NCBI GenBank assembly: GCA_937125395.1
Contig: CAKZLI010000034.1
Span: forward strand, 1-63,804
From: an uncultured Glaciecola sp.
GTDB lineage: Bacteria; Pseudomonadota; Gammaproteobacteria; Enterobacterales; Alteromonadaceae
Direction of reading: 5' to 3'
Length of the DNA stretch: 63,804 bases
The translations under genes and the position numbers were made by a program. The notes beneath the pieces are model-generated. The model did no database searches. It was not told where the DNA came from and saw nothing but the letters and a program-made list of their open reading frames with translations. Positions 55,775 through 63,804 of the stretch are shown here, piece after piece. Position 1 is the first letter of the stretch. Every line of letters begins with the position of its first letter.

Positions 55775-56608
55775 GTGGTCAATAATCAACGCTTTGATCG
55801 TTTGTATCTCAGCATGCAAGTCACTGATTTGATCGCGAAGCTGTTGATTAACTTGCGTATTAGTTAAATCGGCTAATTCAGGATGTTTTGCTGCTTCTTC
55901 AGCCAGCATATCCTGTTGCTCTTGCTCCATCACATTGATGACAATCCCGATGACCATATTTAAAAACGCAAATGCCGTCAAAAAGATAAACGTCATATAG
56001 AATATCCATGAAAATGGATACACTGCTTGCGTCTCATACATCACATCGGTCCAATCCTCGAACGTCATCACTCGGAATAACGTCAACATCGAAATCGCGA
56101 TATTACCCCACAATACCTCATTAATGGGGGCAAATAGGTAACTACCTACCGCTGCATAGATATAAAAGATAATAAACATCAACAAGACCACATAGCCCAT
56201 TTTTGGCATGGCTTTGAGTAATGAATTAATTAACACACGTAATTCAGGGATAATCGAAATCATCCGTAACACTCTAAACACCCTGATTAATCTAGCTAAC
56301 AATGCCATTTCGGACTCATCAACCGGCACCAAACTTATGACAACAACCAATGTGTCGAAGATATTCCAACCGGATTTAAAAAAGTCTTTTTTCTTAGGCT
56401 CTGCAATAAAGCGCACGATTATTTCAAATAAGAAAAACAGCGTGATCGCCCTGTCCATTATTTTGGTGACGAAGATTGCTGTATCAGATAGGGGAAACGT
56501 TTTCGCCCCAATCTCAAGGGCTGAAATAATGATGACCGTGATCACGACCATCTCAAATATGCGGTTATGGCGCAAAGCCGATAACTTTCGTTCTAATGAT
56601 GCGTACAT
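55763..56608 (-). CDS. Voltage-gated ion channel, single-domain, Ca-channel-like selectivity filter
   Basis: 281 residues in the six-helix plan of homotetrameric bacterial voltage-gated channels (NaChBac/NavAb type). S1-S3 cover about 17-95. S4 (about 103-120, LLARLIRVFRVLRMISII) has Arg at 106, 109, 112 and 115. The pore has the filter T182-F-E-D-W-T-D188 in LFRVMTFEDWTDVMY, between S5 and S6. A C-terminal coiled coil (about 225-279) helps tetramerise. The acidic residues at the positions equivalent to NavAb 177, 178 and 181 match those used to make NavAb calcium-selective, so Ca permeation is inferred. Confidence 0.9.
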   Translation of the reverse strand: MYASLERKLSALRHNRIFEMVVITVIIISALEIGAKTFPLSDTAIFVTKIMDRAITLFFLFEIIVRFIAEPKKKDFFKSGWNIFDTLVVVISLVPVDESEMALLARLIRVFRVLRMISIIPELRVLINSLLKAMPKMGYVVLLMFIIFYIYAAVGSYLFAPINEVLWGNIAISMLTLFRVMTFEDWTDVMYETQAVYPFSWIFYMTFIFLTAFAFLNMVIGIVINVMEQEQQDMLAEEAAKHPELADLTNTQVNQQLRDQISDLHAEIQTIKALIIDHKKA

Positions 56609-56612
56609 AGGT

Positions 56613-57107
56613 CTACTTGTGATTTGTGTTTAGCTTTTTTTGCCAAAATTCTGCGACACCCGCACCTGGAGCTAATTCGTAAGGCACAAACCCGACATCG
56701 GCGTACGCTTTTCTAGCAGGCGCATTGTTTTGTAAGACCTCTAAGGTGACTTTACATGCGTCAATTGCCAAAGCATGTTGCTCAACCTCTGCTAATAAAG
56801 CTTTACCGAGTCCCTGATAACGGTGACTATCAAGCACCACTAAATCGTGTACATTCACCAGTTCTCGCCCTGCAAAGGTAGAAAAACCAATCATGCAGTT
56901 CGCTAAGCCGACTGGCTCACCATCGGCATAAGCTAAGATAGAGAAGGTATCATCACGCTGGGCAAGTTGAGCAGGTAATGCTGCCAATACTTTAGGGTCG
57001 ATGGCTTCAGCACCGCCCATTGGATCTAGCGCATATGCATTCATCAACATGGTTAATGCAGTAGCATGCGCCGGCTGAGTAAAATCAGCCTTAATAAAGG
57101 TGTTCAT
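56613..57107 (-). CDS. GNAT-family N-acetyltransferase
   Basis: 164 residues. The acetyl-CoA-binding motif A is visible in 'VHDLVVLDSHRYQGLGKALLAEVEQHA' (R/Q-x-x-G-x-G/A type), followed by 'KVTLEVLQNNAPARKAYADVGF'. The acceptor substrate is unknown. It starts directly at the prsT stop codon (TAAATG) and ends four bases before the channel gene start, so prsT-GNAT-channel may be one transcript. Confidence 0.9.
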   Translation of the reverse strand: MNTFIKADFTQPAHATALTMLMNAYALDPMGGAEAIDPKVLAALPAQLAQRDDTFSILAYADGEPVGLANCMIGFSTFAGRELVNVHDLVVLDSHRYQGLGKALLAEVEQHALAIDACKVTLEVLQNNAPARKAYADVGFVPYELAPGAGVAEFWQKKLNTNHK

Positions 57108-59882
57108 TTAGATATTGTACTTCGCTTTAATGACATCAATCCGTTGCTGTGAATTACGCTCTTGCCACTGCCTTGACTCAAGCTTTCGTTTAGCTAACAA
57201 GCGATTATCAGCCAAAATAAGTGTTTCTATATAATTTAAGAAAATCGCTTCATTCTGCATAGTATCACTAACCACACGTTGGTATAAAGCTAAAGCGTCT
57301 TGATACTTTTCTTGAGCTATATATATTTGTGCTAACGTATCAACGACGGACGCGTTATCCGGTTTTATCGCCATTGCATTAGTCGCATATTCGCTGGCTT
57401 TATCCAGTTCGTCTTGCGTATATAACAAATGTGCTAAGTTATTTAATGCCACAAAATTACTAGGCTGCTGTTGCACTATTTCGGTGTAAATAGTGATGGC
57501 TTTACGCGGGTTTGATTGCATAGAACGCTCAGCTAACAACATTTTAGCCACCCCATCATCCGGCTTTTGCGTGACATATTCATTTAATACTTTGATTGCA
57601 TCAGCTGGATTATTTGCCCCTTCATACGCTTTAAACAACGTCACCATATTGCGTCGATTGTTACGACTTTTGTACCCTATCTGAGCAGGTTCAATCGCTT
57701 GTTTCGGCTTATTCTCTAGTAAAAACAATTGTGCATTCAGTGCTTGGATATCCCCTAACGCTTTCACGTTATCGGCTAGCTCATTATAAATTTTTCGGGC
57801 GCTGTTAGTGTTGCCAAGTCGTGTCAAAAAGTTCAATTCCATCACTTTGATTGGCAATTGCTTGCGTAAAATAGGTTTGGATTTGATTAATGCTAGCCCT
57901 TGTGTGTGTTCGTTTTTGACATCATGTATGACCAATCGACCAAGCAACGCATCAAAACTATTCGGGTAAGCTTCAAGCCACAGCGCATAGTGATCTTGCG
58001 CACTGTTGACTTTATCACTCGCAACCAATGCTTGGCCTTTACTGATCCAATATTGTTGCGAATCATCATCCACTGCTTGATGGTTAGCTAATACGGCAAG
58101 TGCTTCATCATATTTGCCCTGTGAGTTTAATACGCGCGCCTTGAGCAGGTACATGGATGGCGTAGGTTGTTCTGCAATGGCTCGGTCAAGATAGATAATC
58201 GGGTCTTTGCCATTATCGAGTTCCTTACCCAGCATATAGTACATCAATAACGCTGGTTCGAAGGTGGGGGCCGTCGCTAACACGCTCTCAACACGCGTAA
58301 ACGCATCCGTGTAATTTTGTTGTTTAACCATTAAACGCACCATTGACATCCCAACAACAGGATCATTCGGAGCTAATCCTTCTGCCGTTTCTAATGCAAC
58401 TTGTGCCCGGGTTAAGTCATCGGTCGCCACTGCGGCCTCGGCCTCTAGTACATATGCTTTAGCTTCAGTCGGCATCAATGCTTGCCAGTTACCAGCAAGT
58501 TGCAGGGCTTTATCATAGTCACGATTGGCAAGATACGCTGTTGCCAAGATGGCTTGCGTCGAAACATCATCCGGTGCTGATTTTGCGGCTGCTTCCAAAT
58601 CAAGAATACCGTCGAGGTCATTGACTGATAACTTTAAAATACCGATACGGGTTAAATCTACATTGTTTGTTGCGGTTTGTTCGGTTTGTTCAATTAGTAC
58701 TTTGGCTTCATCAATATAACCATCTTGAATCAGTTCGTAACCCAGCTTTGAATAAAGCTCTGAATGAGCACTATCCTCAGGACTTACCCGTGCCAAAATT
58801 TGACTGGCTTGCAATGACAACCCTAATTCAAGCTGACTTGACGCGAGCATCTTTAATCCAGGGTGATTATCAGGTAAATCCGATGCGATGAATGATAAAT
58901 GTTTATTGGCATTAATAAAATCGTTCATTTTATATGCAGAATAACCGGCAATGACCCGTGCCACAGGATTTAAATTACCGAGTGAAATTGATTTTTCGGC
59001 AGCGTCAAACGCCCCTTTATGGTTATCTTCTGATGCCAAAATAACGGCGTACATTTGGTTAAGTAAGGGATTATTTGGCGAGATATCGATCAGTTTATCT
59101 GCATGCACTTTGGCTTCTTCGGTATTGCCCGCTTCAATTAGTAAGCCCGTATAAGTGAACAGCGTTTCAAGATCATCGGGAGATTGCGTCACGTATTCAC
59201 CCATCACTTCAAGCGCCTCGCTGCGCTTATTTTGGATGATATATAAACGGGCTAAAATGTTTAACAAATCTCGATTAGCAGGGGCTTCTTTTCTAATTTT
59301 CGATAATTGTAGTTCTGCTCCGGTTGCATCATTGGCCATGATTGTTTCATAAACAAGGGCCAAATCTCGATATACCGAGTCCGTATCTAACACTCTAATT
59401 TCGTCTAATAACGCTTTTGCTTCGTCTTTTTGTTCAAGTTCAACTAGTGATTGCAGTTTGTAAAAACTCACTTGGGCTTGCGCTGCTGCATCATCTTTGA
59501 CACTGCTTGTGTCTATTGTGCTCAACCCCACAACAGTTTGATTACGCTGAAATGCTTGCGATAATAATGGGATAACATCCGCTGCAGAATAACCGAGATC
59601 ACGAGCGCGGGTCAGTTCTTTTTCGGCGGAGGCGTAGTCGTTCATTTCCATATAAATTTTACCCAATAAAAAACGTGCTTGGGCGTTTTTGGGGTCGGAT
59701 TGAATGGCAGCTTTGAGCTCGATGATGGCAGTATTAGCATCACCACTTTGAATGTGTTGTTGCGCTTGGGCAATATGCTCTTCTACGGATCGTCCACCAC
59801 ACGCCAGCATAAATAAACATAAAATTACTGTAATTAATATTCTAGTTGATTGTGTGCAACGAGAGACAAAATGCAAATGCAT
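57108..59882 (-). CDS. prsT: PEP-CTERM/XrtA-system TPR-repeat lipoprotein PrsT
   Basis: About 924 residues from ATG 59880-59882 (AAAAGGA upstream); a TTG seven codons earlier is in frame. The lipobox MLAC gives a lipidated Cys28. From about residue 38 the protein is a continuous TPR superhelix, about 24 repeats by eye, starting 'AQQHIQSGDANTAIIELKAAI' and 'ARFLLGKIYMEMNDYASAE'. These opening repeats are typical of TIGR02917, the PrsT protein found with exosortase (XrtA) and exopolysaccharide genes. No exosortase or PEP-CTERM protein is visible in this window, so the system must lie elsewhere if present. Confidence 0.85.
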   Translation of the reverse strand: MHLHFVSRCTQSTRILITVILCLFMLACGGRSVEEHIAQAQQHIQSGDANTAIIELKAAIQSDPKNAQARFLLGKIYMEMNDYASAEKELTRARDLGYSAADVIPLLSQAFQRNQTVVGLSTIDTSSVKDDAAAQAQVSFYKLQSLVELEQKDEAKALLDEIRVLDTDSVYRDLALVYETIMANDATGAELQLSKIRKEAPANRDLLNILARLYIIQNKRSEALEVMGEYVTQSPDDLETLFTYTGLLIEAGNTEEAKVHADKLIDISPNNPLLNQMYAVILASEDNHKGAFDAAEKSISLGNLNPVARVIAGYSAYKMNDFINANKHLSFIASDLPDNHPGLKMLASSQLELGLSLQASQILARVSPEDSAHSELYSKLGYELIQDGYIDEAKVLIEQTEQTATNNVDLTRIGILKLSVNDLDGILDLEAAAKSAPDDVSTQAILATAYLANRDYDKALQLAGNWQALMPTEAKAYVLEAEAAVATDDLTRAQVALETAEGLAPNDPVVGMSMVRLMVKQQNYTDAFTRVESVLATAPTFEPALLMYYMLGKELDNGKDPIIYLDRAIAEQPTPSMYLLKARVLNSQGKYDEALAVLANHQAVDDDSQQYWISKGQALVASDKVNSAQDHYALWLEAYPNSFDALLGRLVIHDVKNEHTQGLALIKSKPILRKQLPIKVMELNFLTRLGNTNSARKIYNELADNVKALGDIQALNAQLFLLENKPKQAIEPAQIGYKSRNNRRNMVTLFKAYEGANNPADAIKVLNEYVTQKPDDGVAKMLLAERSMQSNPRKAITIYTEIVQQQPSNFVALNNLAHLLYTQDELDKASEYATNAMAIKPDNASVVDTLAQIYIAQEKYQDALALYQRVVSDTMQNEAIFLNYIETLILADNRLLAKRKLESRQWQERNSQQRIDVIKAKYNI

Positions 59883-60095
59883 GACAAAATCCTTTTTGAG
59901 CAATAAATAATAATTAAAAATATAAGCAATTTACGAGTTAAGTTAAAACCATAAAATGAACTTCAGCAAGAAATCTTGCAAACTTAAATGGTATATCGGC
60001 GCATTTGCGCTTATAATTACGCCTGAATAATATCAAACATCACTTTAAACGTTCATTTTGACTTAACCTAGTGATGTTCCACATCAGGATCCTCC
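59883..60095. promoter_or_regulatory. Divergent prsT / deaD promoter region
   Basis: A 213-base AT-rich gap that must carry promoters for both divergent genes. Cold-shock helicase genes often have long structured 5' leaders, but I see no strong hairpin or named element. GGATCC overlapping AGGATCC (60087-60093) is the ribosome site region of the helicase gene. Confidence 0.35.
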
Positions 60096-61916
60096 ATGAC
60101 CGATACTGTCAATTTGACATTTAAAGACCTAAATCTTCCTTCTGACATTTTACAAGCACTGGAAAAAGTAGGTTACGAAACACCCTCTCCGATACAAGCC
60201 GAGAGTATTCCATTGCTTTTAGAAGGGCACGATTTATTAGGCCAAGCACAGACCGGTACAGGAAAGACCGCAGCATTTGCATTGCCTATGTTAGCTAACA
60301 TTGATGCAGATGCTAACCACCCTCAATTATTAGTATTAGCACCGACTCGCGAATTAGCAATACAAGTTGCAGAAGCATTTCAGGTATATGCCAGCTTCTC
60401 CAAAAAAATCCGCGTATTGCCCATTTACGGTGGTCAATCATATGACAACCAAATTCGCCAACTAAAACGTGGTGTTCAAGTTATTGTTGGTACTCCAGGT
60501 CGTGTCATCGATCACATCCAACGTAAAACATTGAAACTTGATCAACTCAAATTCTTAGTGCTTGATGAAGCCGACGAAATGTTACGTATGGGATTCATTG
60601 ATGATGTTGAATTGATTTTATCGCATGCGCCAAAAGAGCGTCAAACTGCGTTATTCTCAGCAACGATGCCGACTCAGATCAAGAAAATTTCACAGCGTTA
60701 CTTAAATGAACCTAAACACGTCAAAATTGAATCAAAAGTGGCAACAGCACCGACTATTCGTCAACGTTATTGCCAAGTTGCTGGTCATCACAAATTGGAA
60801 GCGTTAACACGTATTCTTGAAGTAGAAAAATTTGATGGCGTCATCGTGTTTGTGCGCACCAAAACAGCCACACTTGAATTAGCTGATAAGTTATCAGCCC
60901 GCGGATATGATGTTGAAGCGCTTAATGGTGATATTCCACAAAAATCACGTGAACGCACAGTTGAGCGCTTAAAATCAGGCAGTATCGATATCTTAATCGC
61001 CACAGATGTTGTAGCACGTGGTTTGGATGTTGAACGTGTATCTCACGTTATCAACTTTGATATCCCGTATGACACAGAATCTTATGTTCACCGTATCGGT
61101 CGTACCGGTCGAGCTGGACGTTCAGGTGATGCGATATTATTTATCTCACATCGTGAAAAGCGTTTATTGTTCCAAATCGAAAAAACAACCAATCAAAAAG
61201 TTGAACAAATGACTATCCCGAGTATTTCGGATATCAATGAGTCTCGTCTTGGTCGCTTTAAAACATCGGTGATTGAAGCAACTAAAGACGATTCAATTCA
61301 ATCTTTGATCCCAATCATTGAATCTATTAAAGCTGAAGCGGAAGTCGACGCCGAAGTCTTAATGGCGGCTCTAGCCAAAATCGCCCAAGGTGACGAGCAT
61401 TTACTTCTTAAAGAAGGGGATCGTCCAGATCTTAATGCGATGCCTGAACGACGCGAACGACGTGAACGCAATGACAGCTTCGGCGGTCGTGAGCGTGGTG
61501 GCCGTGGTGGCGAACGTGGACGTGGACGTGGTGGTGAGCGTGGCGAACGTCGCCCTCGTGAACGTACTACTCCTGATGCAGGCATGAAACGCTTCCGTAT
61601 CGACGTCGGTCATGTACATCATGTTAAGCCTGGTAACATTGTTGGCGCGATTGCTAACGAAGCGAATATCAGTTCTAAAAACATTGGCGCTATCGAAATT
61701 TATGATACGTATTCAACGGTTGATTTGCCTGCTGGTATGCCAACAGAAACGAAAGACCAATTAAGTGGTACACGTGTTGCAGGTCAACGCTTAGCTATTC
61801 GTGAATGGTCTGATAAGCCGCCAGCACGTTCTGGTAAACCAGGTGGTGGCGAGCGCGCCAAACCTAATTTTGCCAAAAAAGAACACCGTAAAGGCCCTAA
61901 AAAATCAGAAGACTAA
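60096..61916 (+). CDS. deaD: DEAD-box ATP-dependent RNA helicase DeaD/CsdA
   Basis: 606 residues. RecA-like core (1-375): Q motif 'TPSPIQAESIPLLLEGHDL', Walker A 'AQTGTGKT', 'PTRELAIQV', DEAD, SAT, 'VIVFVRTKTATLEL', 'ATDVVARGLDVE' and 'HRIGRTGRAGR'. An Arg/Gly-rich linker (about 450-490, GGRERGGRGGERGRGRGG) leads to a DbpA-type RNA-binding domain (about 498-575) and a basic tail. It acts in cold adaptation and 50S assembly. The stop lies in the loop of the terminator. Confidence 0.95.
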   Translation: MTDTVNLTFKDLNLPSDILQALEKVGYETPSPIQAESIPLLLEGHDLLGQAQTGTGKTAAFALPMLANIDADANHPQLLVLAPTRELAIQVAEAFQVYASFSKKIRVLPIYGGQSYDNQIRQLKRGVQVIVGTPGRVIDHIQRKTLKLDQLKFLVLDEADEMLRMGFIDDVELILSHAPKERQTALFSATMPTQIKKISQRYLNEPKHVKIESKVATAPTIRQRYCQVAGHHKLEALTRILEVEKFDGVIVFVRTKTATLELADKLSARGYDVEALNGDIPQKSRERTVERLKSGSIDILIATDVVARGLDVERVSHVINFDIPYDTESYVHRIGRTGRAGRSGDAILFISHREKRLLFQIEKTTNQKVEQMTIPSISDINESRLGRFKTSVIEATKDDSIQSLIPIIESIKAEAEVDAEVLMAALAKIAQGDEHLLLKEGDRPDLNAMPERRERRERNDSFGGRERGGRGGERGRGRGGERGERRPRERTTPDAGMKRFRIDVGHVHHVKPGNIVGAIANEANISSKNIGAIEIYDTYSTVDLPAGMPTETKDQLSGTRVAGQRLAIREWSDKPPARSGKPGGGERAKPNFAKKEHRKGPKKSED

Positions 61917-61930
61917 TCTGATTTTTTAGG
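61896..61930 (+). terminator. Rho-independent terminator overlapping the deaD stop codon
   Basis: CCTAAAAAATCAGA (61896-61909) pairs perfectly with TCTGATTTTTTAGG (61917-61930). The seven-base loop contains the TAA stop of deaD. The last residues (KKSED) are therefore encoded by the terminator's left arm. The T-run lies within the stem, so termination strength is uncertain. Confidence 0.7.
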
Positions 61931-61961
61931 CGCAGTTTAGGATAAGAAGGATCCGACGATT

Positions 61962-63350
61962 ATGCAGTACTTTCCAGTATTTATAGATGCTGAGCATTTA
62001 TCTGTATTAATCGTTGGAGCTGGAGAAGTTGGCGCCCGCAAACTTGAACTTATCCTAAAAACCCCAGCTAAAGTCACTATCGTTTCCCCTTGGGTCAGCG
62101 ATACGGTACAAACCCTGGTTAAGCAACATGGATTAACGTTACACGAGCGAAAGTTCGTTGATTCAGATATCTTTGCCCACAATATGATTTTTGTTGCTAC
62201 AGATGATGGAGCTGTTAATCAGCATATTCATGATCACGCCACAGCAAACAATATTTTAGTCAATGTCGTGGATAATACGCCACTATGTAAATTTATTACC
62301 CCTTCCATTGTTGATCGTTCACCCATCATTATTGCTATGTCTAGTGGGGGTGTTGCTCCAGTTTTATTGCGCTATTTACGCCAAAAACTAGAAAGTGTTA
62401 TCCCGAACAAAGTAGAGCGTCTTGGCCGTTTTTCTGAAAAATTTCGTAATGCTGTAAAATCACGTCTCGCGACAGTAACCCAACGACGCTATTTTTGGGA
62501 ATCGGTATTTGATGGAGATATCGCTGAGTCTGTATTGCAAGGTGATGAAGCAAAAGCCGATGCCGATTTTGTTCGTGAGTTAGACGCATTTGCGGATGGT
62601 GATCACTCTCAAGGAGAAGTTTATCTTGTGGGTGCTGGCCCAGGTGACCCGGATTTACTGACGTTTCGTGCTTTACGCTTAATGCAAAAAGCGGATATTG
62701 TTGTGTACGACCGATTAGTTTCACCTGAAATCGTAGAATTAGTCCGTCGTGATGCAGAAAAAATCTACGTTGGTAAAGCTAAGTCGAAACACACTATCCC
62801 ACAAGATCAAATCAATCAGTTGCTTGTAGACAAAGCCCTTGCAGGGAATCGTGTTGTCCGTCTTAAAGGCGGCGACCCATTTATCTTTGGACGTGGCGGT
62901 GAAGAGCTCGAAACGTTGGTCGAACAAGGGATCAGTTTTCAGGTCGTCCCTGCCGTTACTGCGGCAAGTGGTGCAGCCTCCTATGCAGGCATCCCTTTAA
63001 CGCACCGTGACCATGCCCAATCTGTTGTATTTGCTACTGGGCACTTGCGTGATGATACCATTAATCTAAATTGGACGGCCTTGTCACAACCACAGCAAAC
63101 TACTGTTTTTTATATGGGTATGACAGGCTTATCGATTATAAGCAAAGAACTGATAGCACATGGGATGTCACCTGATATGCCGATCGCGATTGTCGCGTCA
63201 GCAACGATGCCTCATCAAAAAGTGGTGGTAGGTACATTAACCAATATTGTCGCAAAAATTCAAGCGGCAGAAATCACCCCCCCAGCATTAATTATTGTTG
63301 GTACTGTCGTTAACTTACGCGAGCAACTTAATTGGTTTAACCCCGAGTAA
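61962..63350 (+). CDS. cysG: Siroheme synthase CysG (methyltransferase/dehydrogenase/ferrochelatase)
   Basis: 462 residues, full length. The N-terminal precorrin-2 dehydrogenase/ferrochelatase half starts 'FPVFIDAEHLSVLIVGAGEV' with an NAD-binding GAGEVG and 'MSSGGVAPVLLRYLRQK'. The C-terminal uroporphyrinogen-III methyltransferase half (from about 222) has 'VYLVGAGPGDPDLLTFRALR', 'VVRLKGGDPFIFGRGGEE' and 'GIPLTHRDHAQSVVFATGH'. It makes siroheme for sulfite and nitrite reductases. No cys or nir genes are adjacent here. Confidence 0.96.
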   Translation: MQYFPVFIDAEHLSVLIVGAGEVGARKLELILKTPAKVTIVSPWVSDTVQTLVKQHGLTLHERKFVDSDIFAHNMIFVATDDGAVNQHIHDHATANNILVNVVDNTPLCKFITPSIVDRSPIIIAMSSGGVAPVLLRYLRQKLESVIPNKVERLGRFSEKFRNAVKSRLATVTQRRYFWESVFDGDIAESVLQGDEAKADADFVRELDAFADGDHSQGEVYLVGAGPGDPDLLTFRALRLMQKADIVVYDRLVSPEIVELVRRDAEKIYVGKAKSKHTIPQDQINQLLVDKALAGNRVVRLKGGDPFIFGRGGEELETLVEQGISFQVVPAVTAASGAASYAGIPLTHRDHAQSVVFATGHLRDDTINLNWTALSQPQQTTVFYMGMTGLSIISKELIAHGMSPDMPIAIVASATMPHQKVVVGTLTNIVAKIQAAEITPPALIIVGTVVNLREQLNWFNPE

Positions 63351-63395
63351 ATTCTGCCGATAAGCTGCTATAACCAATGTCTAATAAGCGTGAGT

Positions 63396-63804
63396 ATGCA
63401 GGTACATTTTCAATTCAAGACAAGTATATCGTCCTTTAATTTCGGTATAGTATTGGTTTTTTTGATTGGGTTATTTTACATCCCGATTAGCTATGCTCAA
63501 ACGCCTGTAACTGACATACCTGCAACTGAAACACCTGAGCAACCAACAGAGATCATTAATCCGCTCACACTGAATTATCTTGCCATACAAACCCAAACAT
63601 TTGCAGCTGATGTACAACGCCAAATTAACGATTATATCTTACCTGTCACCGTTGGCGCACATGTATTAAACACACTGCAGTATCAAGCATTGAACCCAGT
63701 TACCAAAGGGCATATTTTGTTTATTACGGGAGTAGGTAATAGTGCGCAAATGCAAATGTACCAGGTGTTATCTGAGGTGTTTGTTGATGCAGGTTACAAC
63801 ACGA
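63396..63804 (+). CDS. Exported DUF3530-like protein, N-terminal fragment
   Basis: From ATG 63396 the frame stays open to the window end (136 codons). A signal peptide (about 12-34, VLVFLIGLFYIPISYAQ) is followed by a Thr/Pro-rich stretch and then 'NYLAIQTQTFAADVQRQI' and 'KGHILFITGVGNSAQMQMYQVLSEVFVDAGYNT'. The last segment resembles the start of an alpha/beta-hydrolase-like DUF3530 domain, which is often exported in Alteromonadales. The C-terminal part needed to confirm this is outside the window. Confidence 0.5.
   Translation, partial: MQVHFQFKTSISSFNFGIVLVFLIGLFYIPISYAQTPVTDIPATETPEQPTEIINPLTLNYLAIQTQTFAADVQRQINDYILPVTVGAHVLNTLQYQALNPVTKGHILFITGVGNSAQMQMYQVLSEVFVDAGYNT

Noticed and set aside
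61480..61560. Short repeats resembling a tandem array
   Set aside because: They are repeated CGT-GGT codons for the RGG linker, not a CRISPR or satellite repeat.
61298..61622. Arg/Pro/Ser-rich and Thr-rich minus-strand frames around 61.4-61.6 kb
   Set aside because: They are the antisense of the Arg/Gly-rich linker of the DEAD-box helicase and reflect its repetitive codons.

Overview
The window is a bacterial contig made of two unrelated pieces. Bases 1 to about 1,200 are GC-rich and carry three leftward genes of planctomycete character: the N-terminus of a Hanks-type Ser/Thr kinase, a planctomycete-type ECF sigma factor, and the tail of an RTX-like calcium-binding protein. Somewhere between about 1190 and 1265 the base composition drops and the sequence enters the middle of a gammaproteobacterial ccoG gene. 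Both genes at the boundary are truncated by it, so I read it as an assembly or amplification chimera. A real insertion cannot be excluded from sequence alone.

The remaining ~62.5 kb is AT-leaning and looks like a marine Alteromonadales (Alteromonadaceae-like) gammaproteobacterium. The grounds are IspB, FadBA, the ftsB-ispD-ispF-truD-pcm-yqaA-nlpD-rpoS block, the parE-yqiA-yqiB-nudF/tolC block, EpmA/EpmB/EF-P, a GlcNAc operon with a NagP-type transporter, and a PEP-CTERM-associated PrsT lipoprotein. I see no tRNA, rRNA, CRISPR array, insertion sequence or prophage.

Layout. 1.2-6.7 kb: ccoG fragment, srkA, cobalamin riboswitch-btuB, dsbA, an ACT-domain protein. 6.8-8.8 kb: a decayed alpha/beta-hydrolase pseudogene, then a PadR regulator with an operator-like palindrome and a HAAS-type membrane protein. 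8.8-14.3 kb: SulP transporter, PhnZ-like HD protein, a 79-bp palindromic element, AEC transporter, folA, an isoprenylcysteine-methyltransferase-like protein, VOC protein. 14.3-21 kb: obg, rpmA-rplU, ispB, pepQ, slt. 21-24.8 kb: fadBA with a FadR-like site, and an RRM protein. 24.8-28.2 kb: nagK-nagA-nagP. 28.2-31.5 kb: a secreted protein with class A penicillin-recognising-enzyme motifs and a TIGR03545 protein. 31.6-37.5 kb: the ftsB-to-rpoS block, lacking surE. 37.5-43.4 kb: bolA, alkB, rlmG, a periplasmic cyclophilin, epmA-efp divergent from epmB, priC-like gene. 43.4-50 kb: an unknown anchored protein, a beta-propeller lipoprotein, and a substrate-binding protein paired with a hybrid histidine kinase. 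50-55.7 kb: yaeQ-parE, yqiA-yqiB-nudF (no cpdA), tolC. 55.7-63.8 kb: an ion channel with a Ca-channel-like filter, GNAT, PrsT, csdA/deaD, cysG, and the start of a DUF3530-like protein.

The most interesting points are the TFEDWTD selectivity filter, the binding-protein/hybrid-kinase pair with no permease, the unclassified SxxK secreted protein, the rpoS leader carrying an AGG-AGG mini-ORF inside an 'orphan' Shine-Dalgarno sequence, and the absence of surE and cpdA from otherwise conserved blocks.
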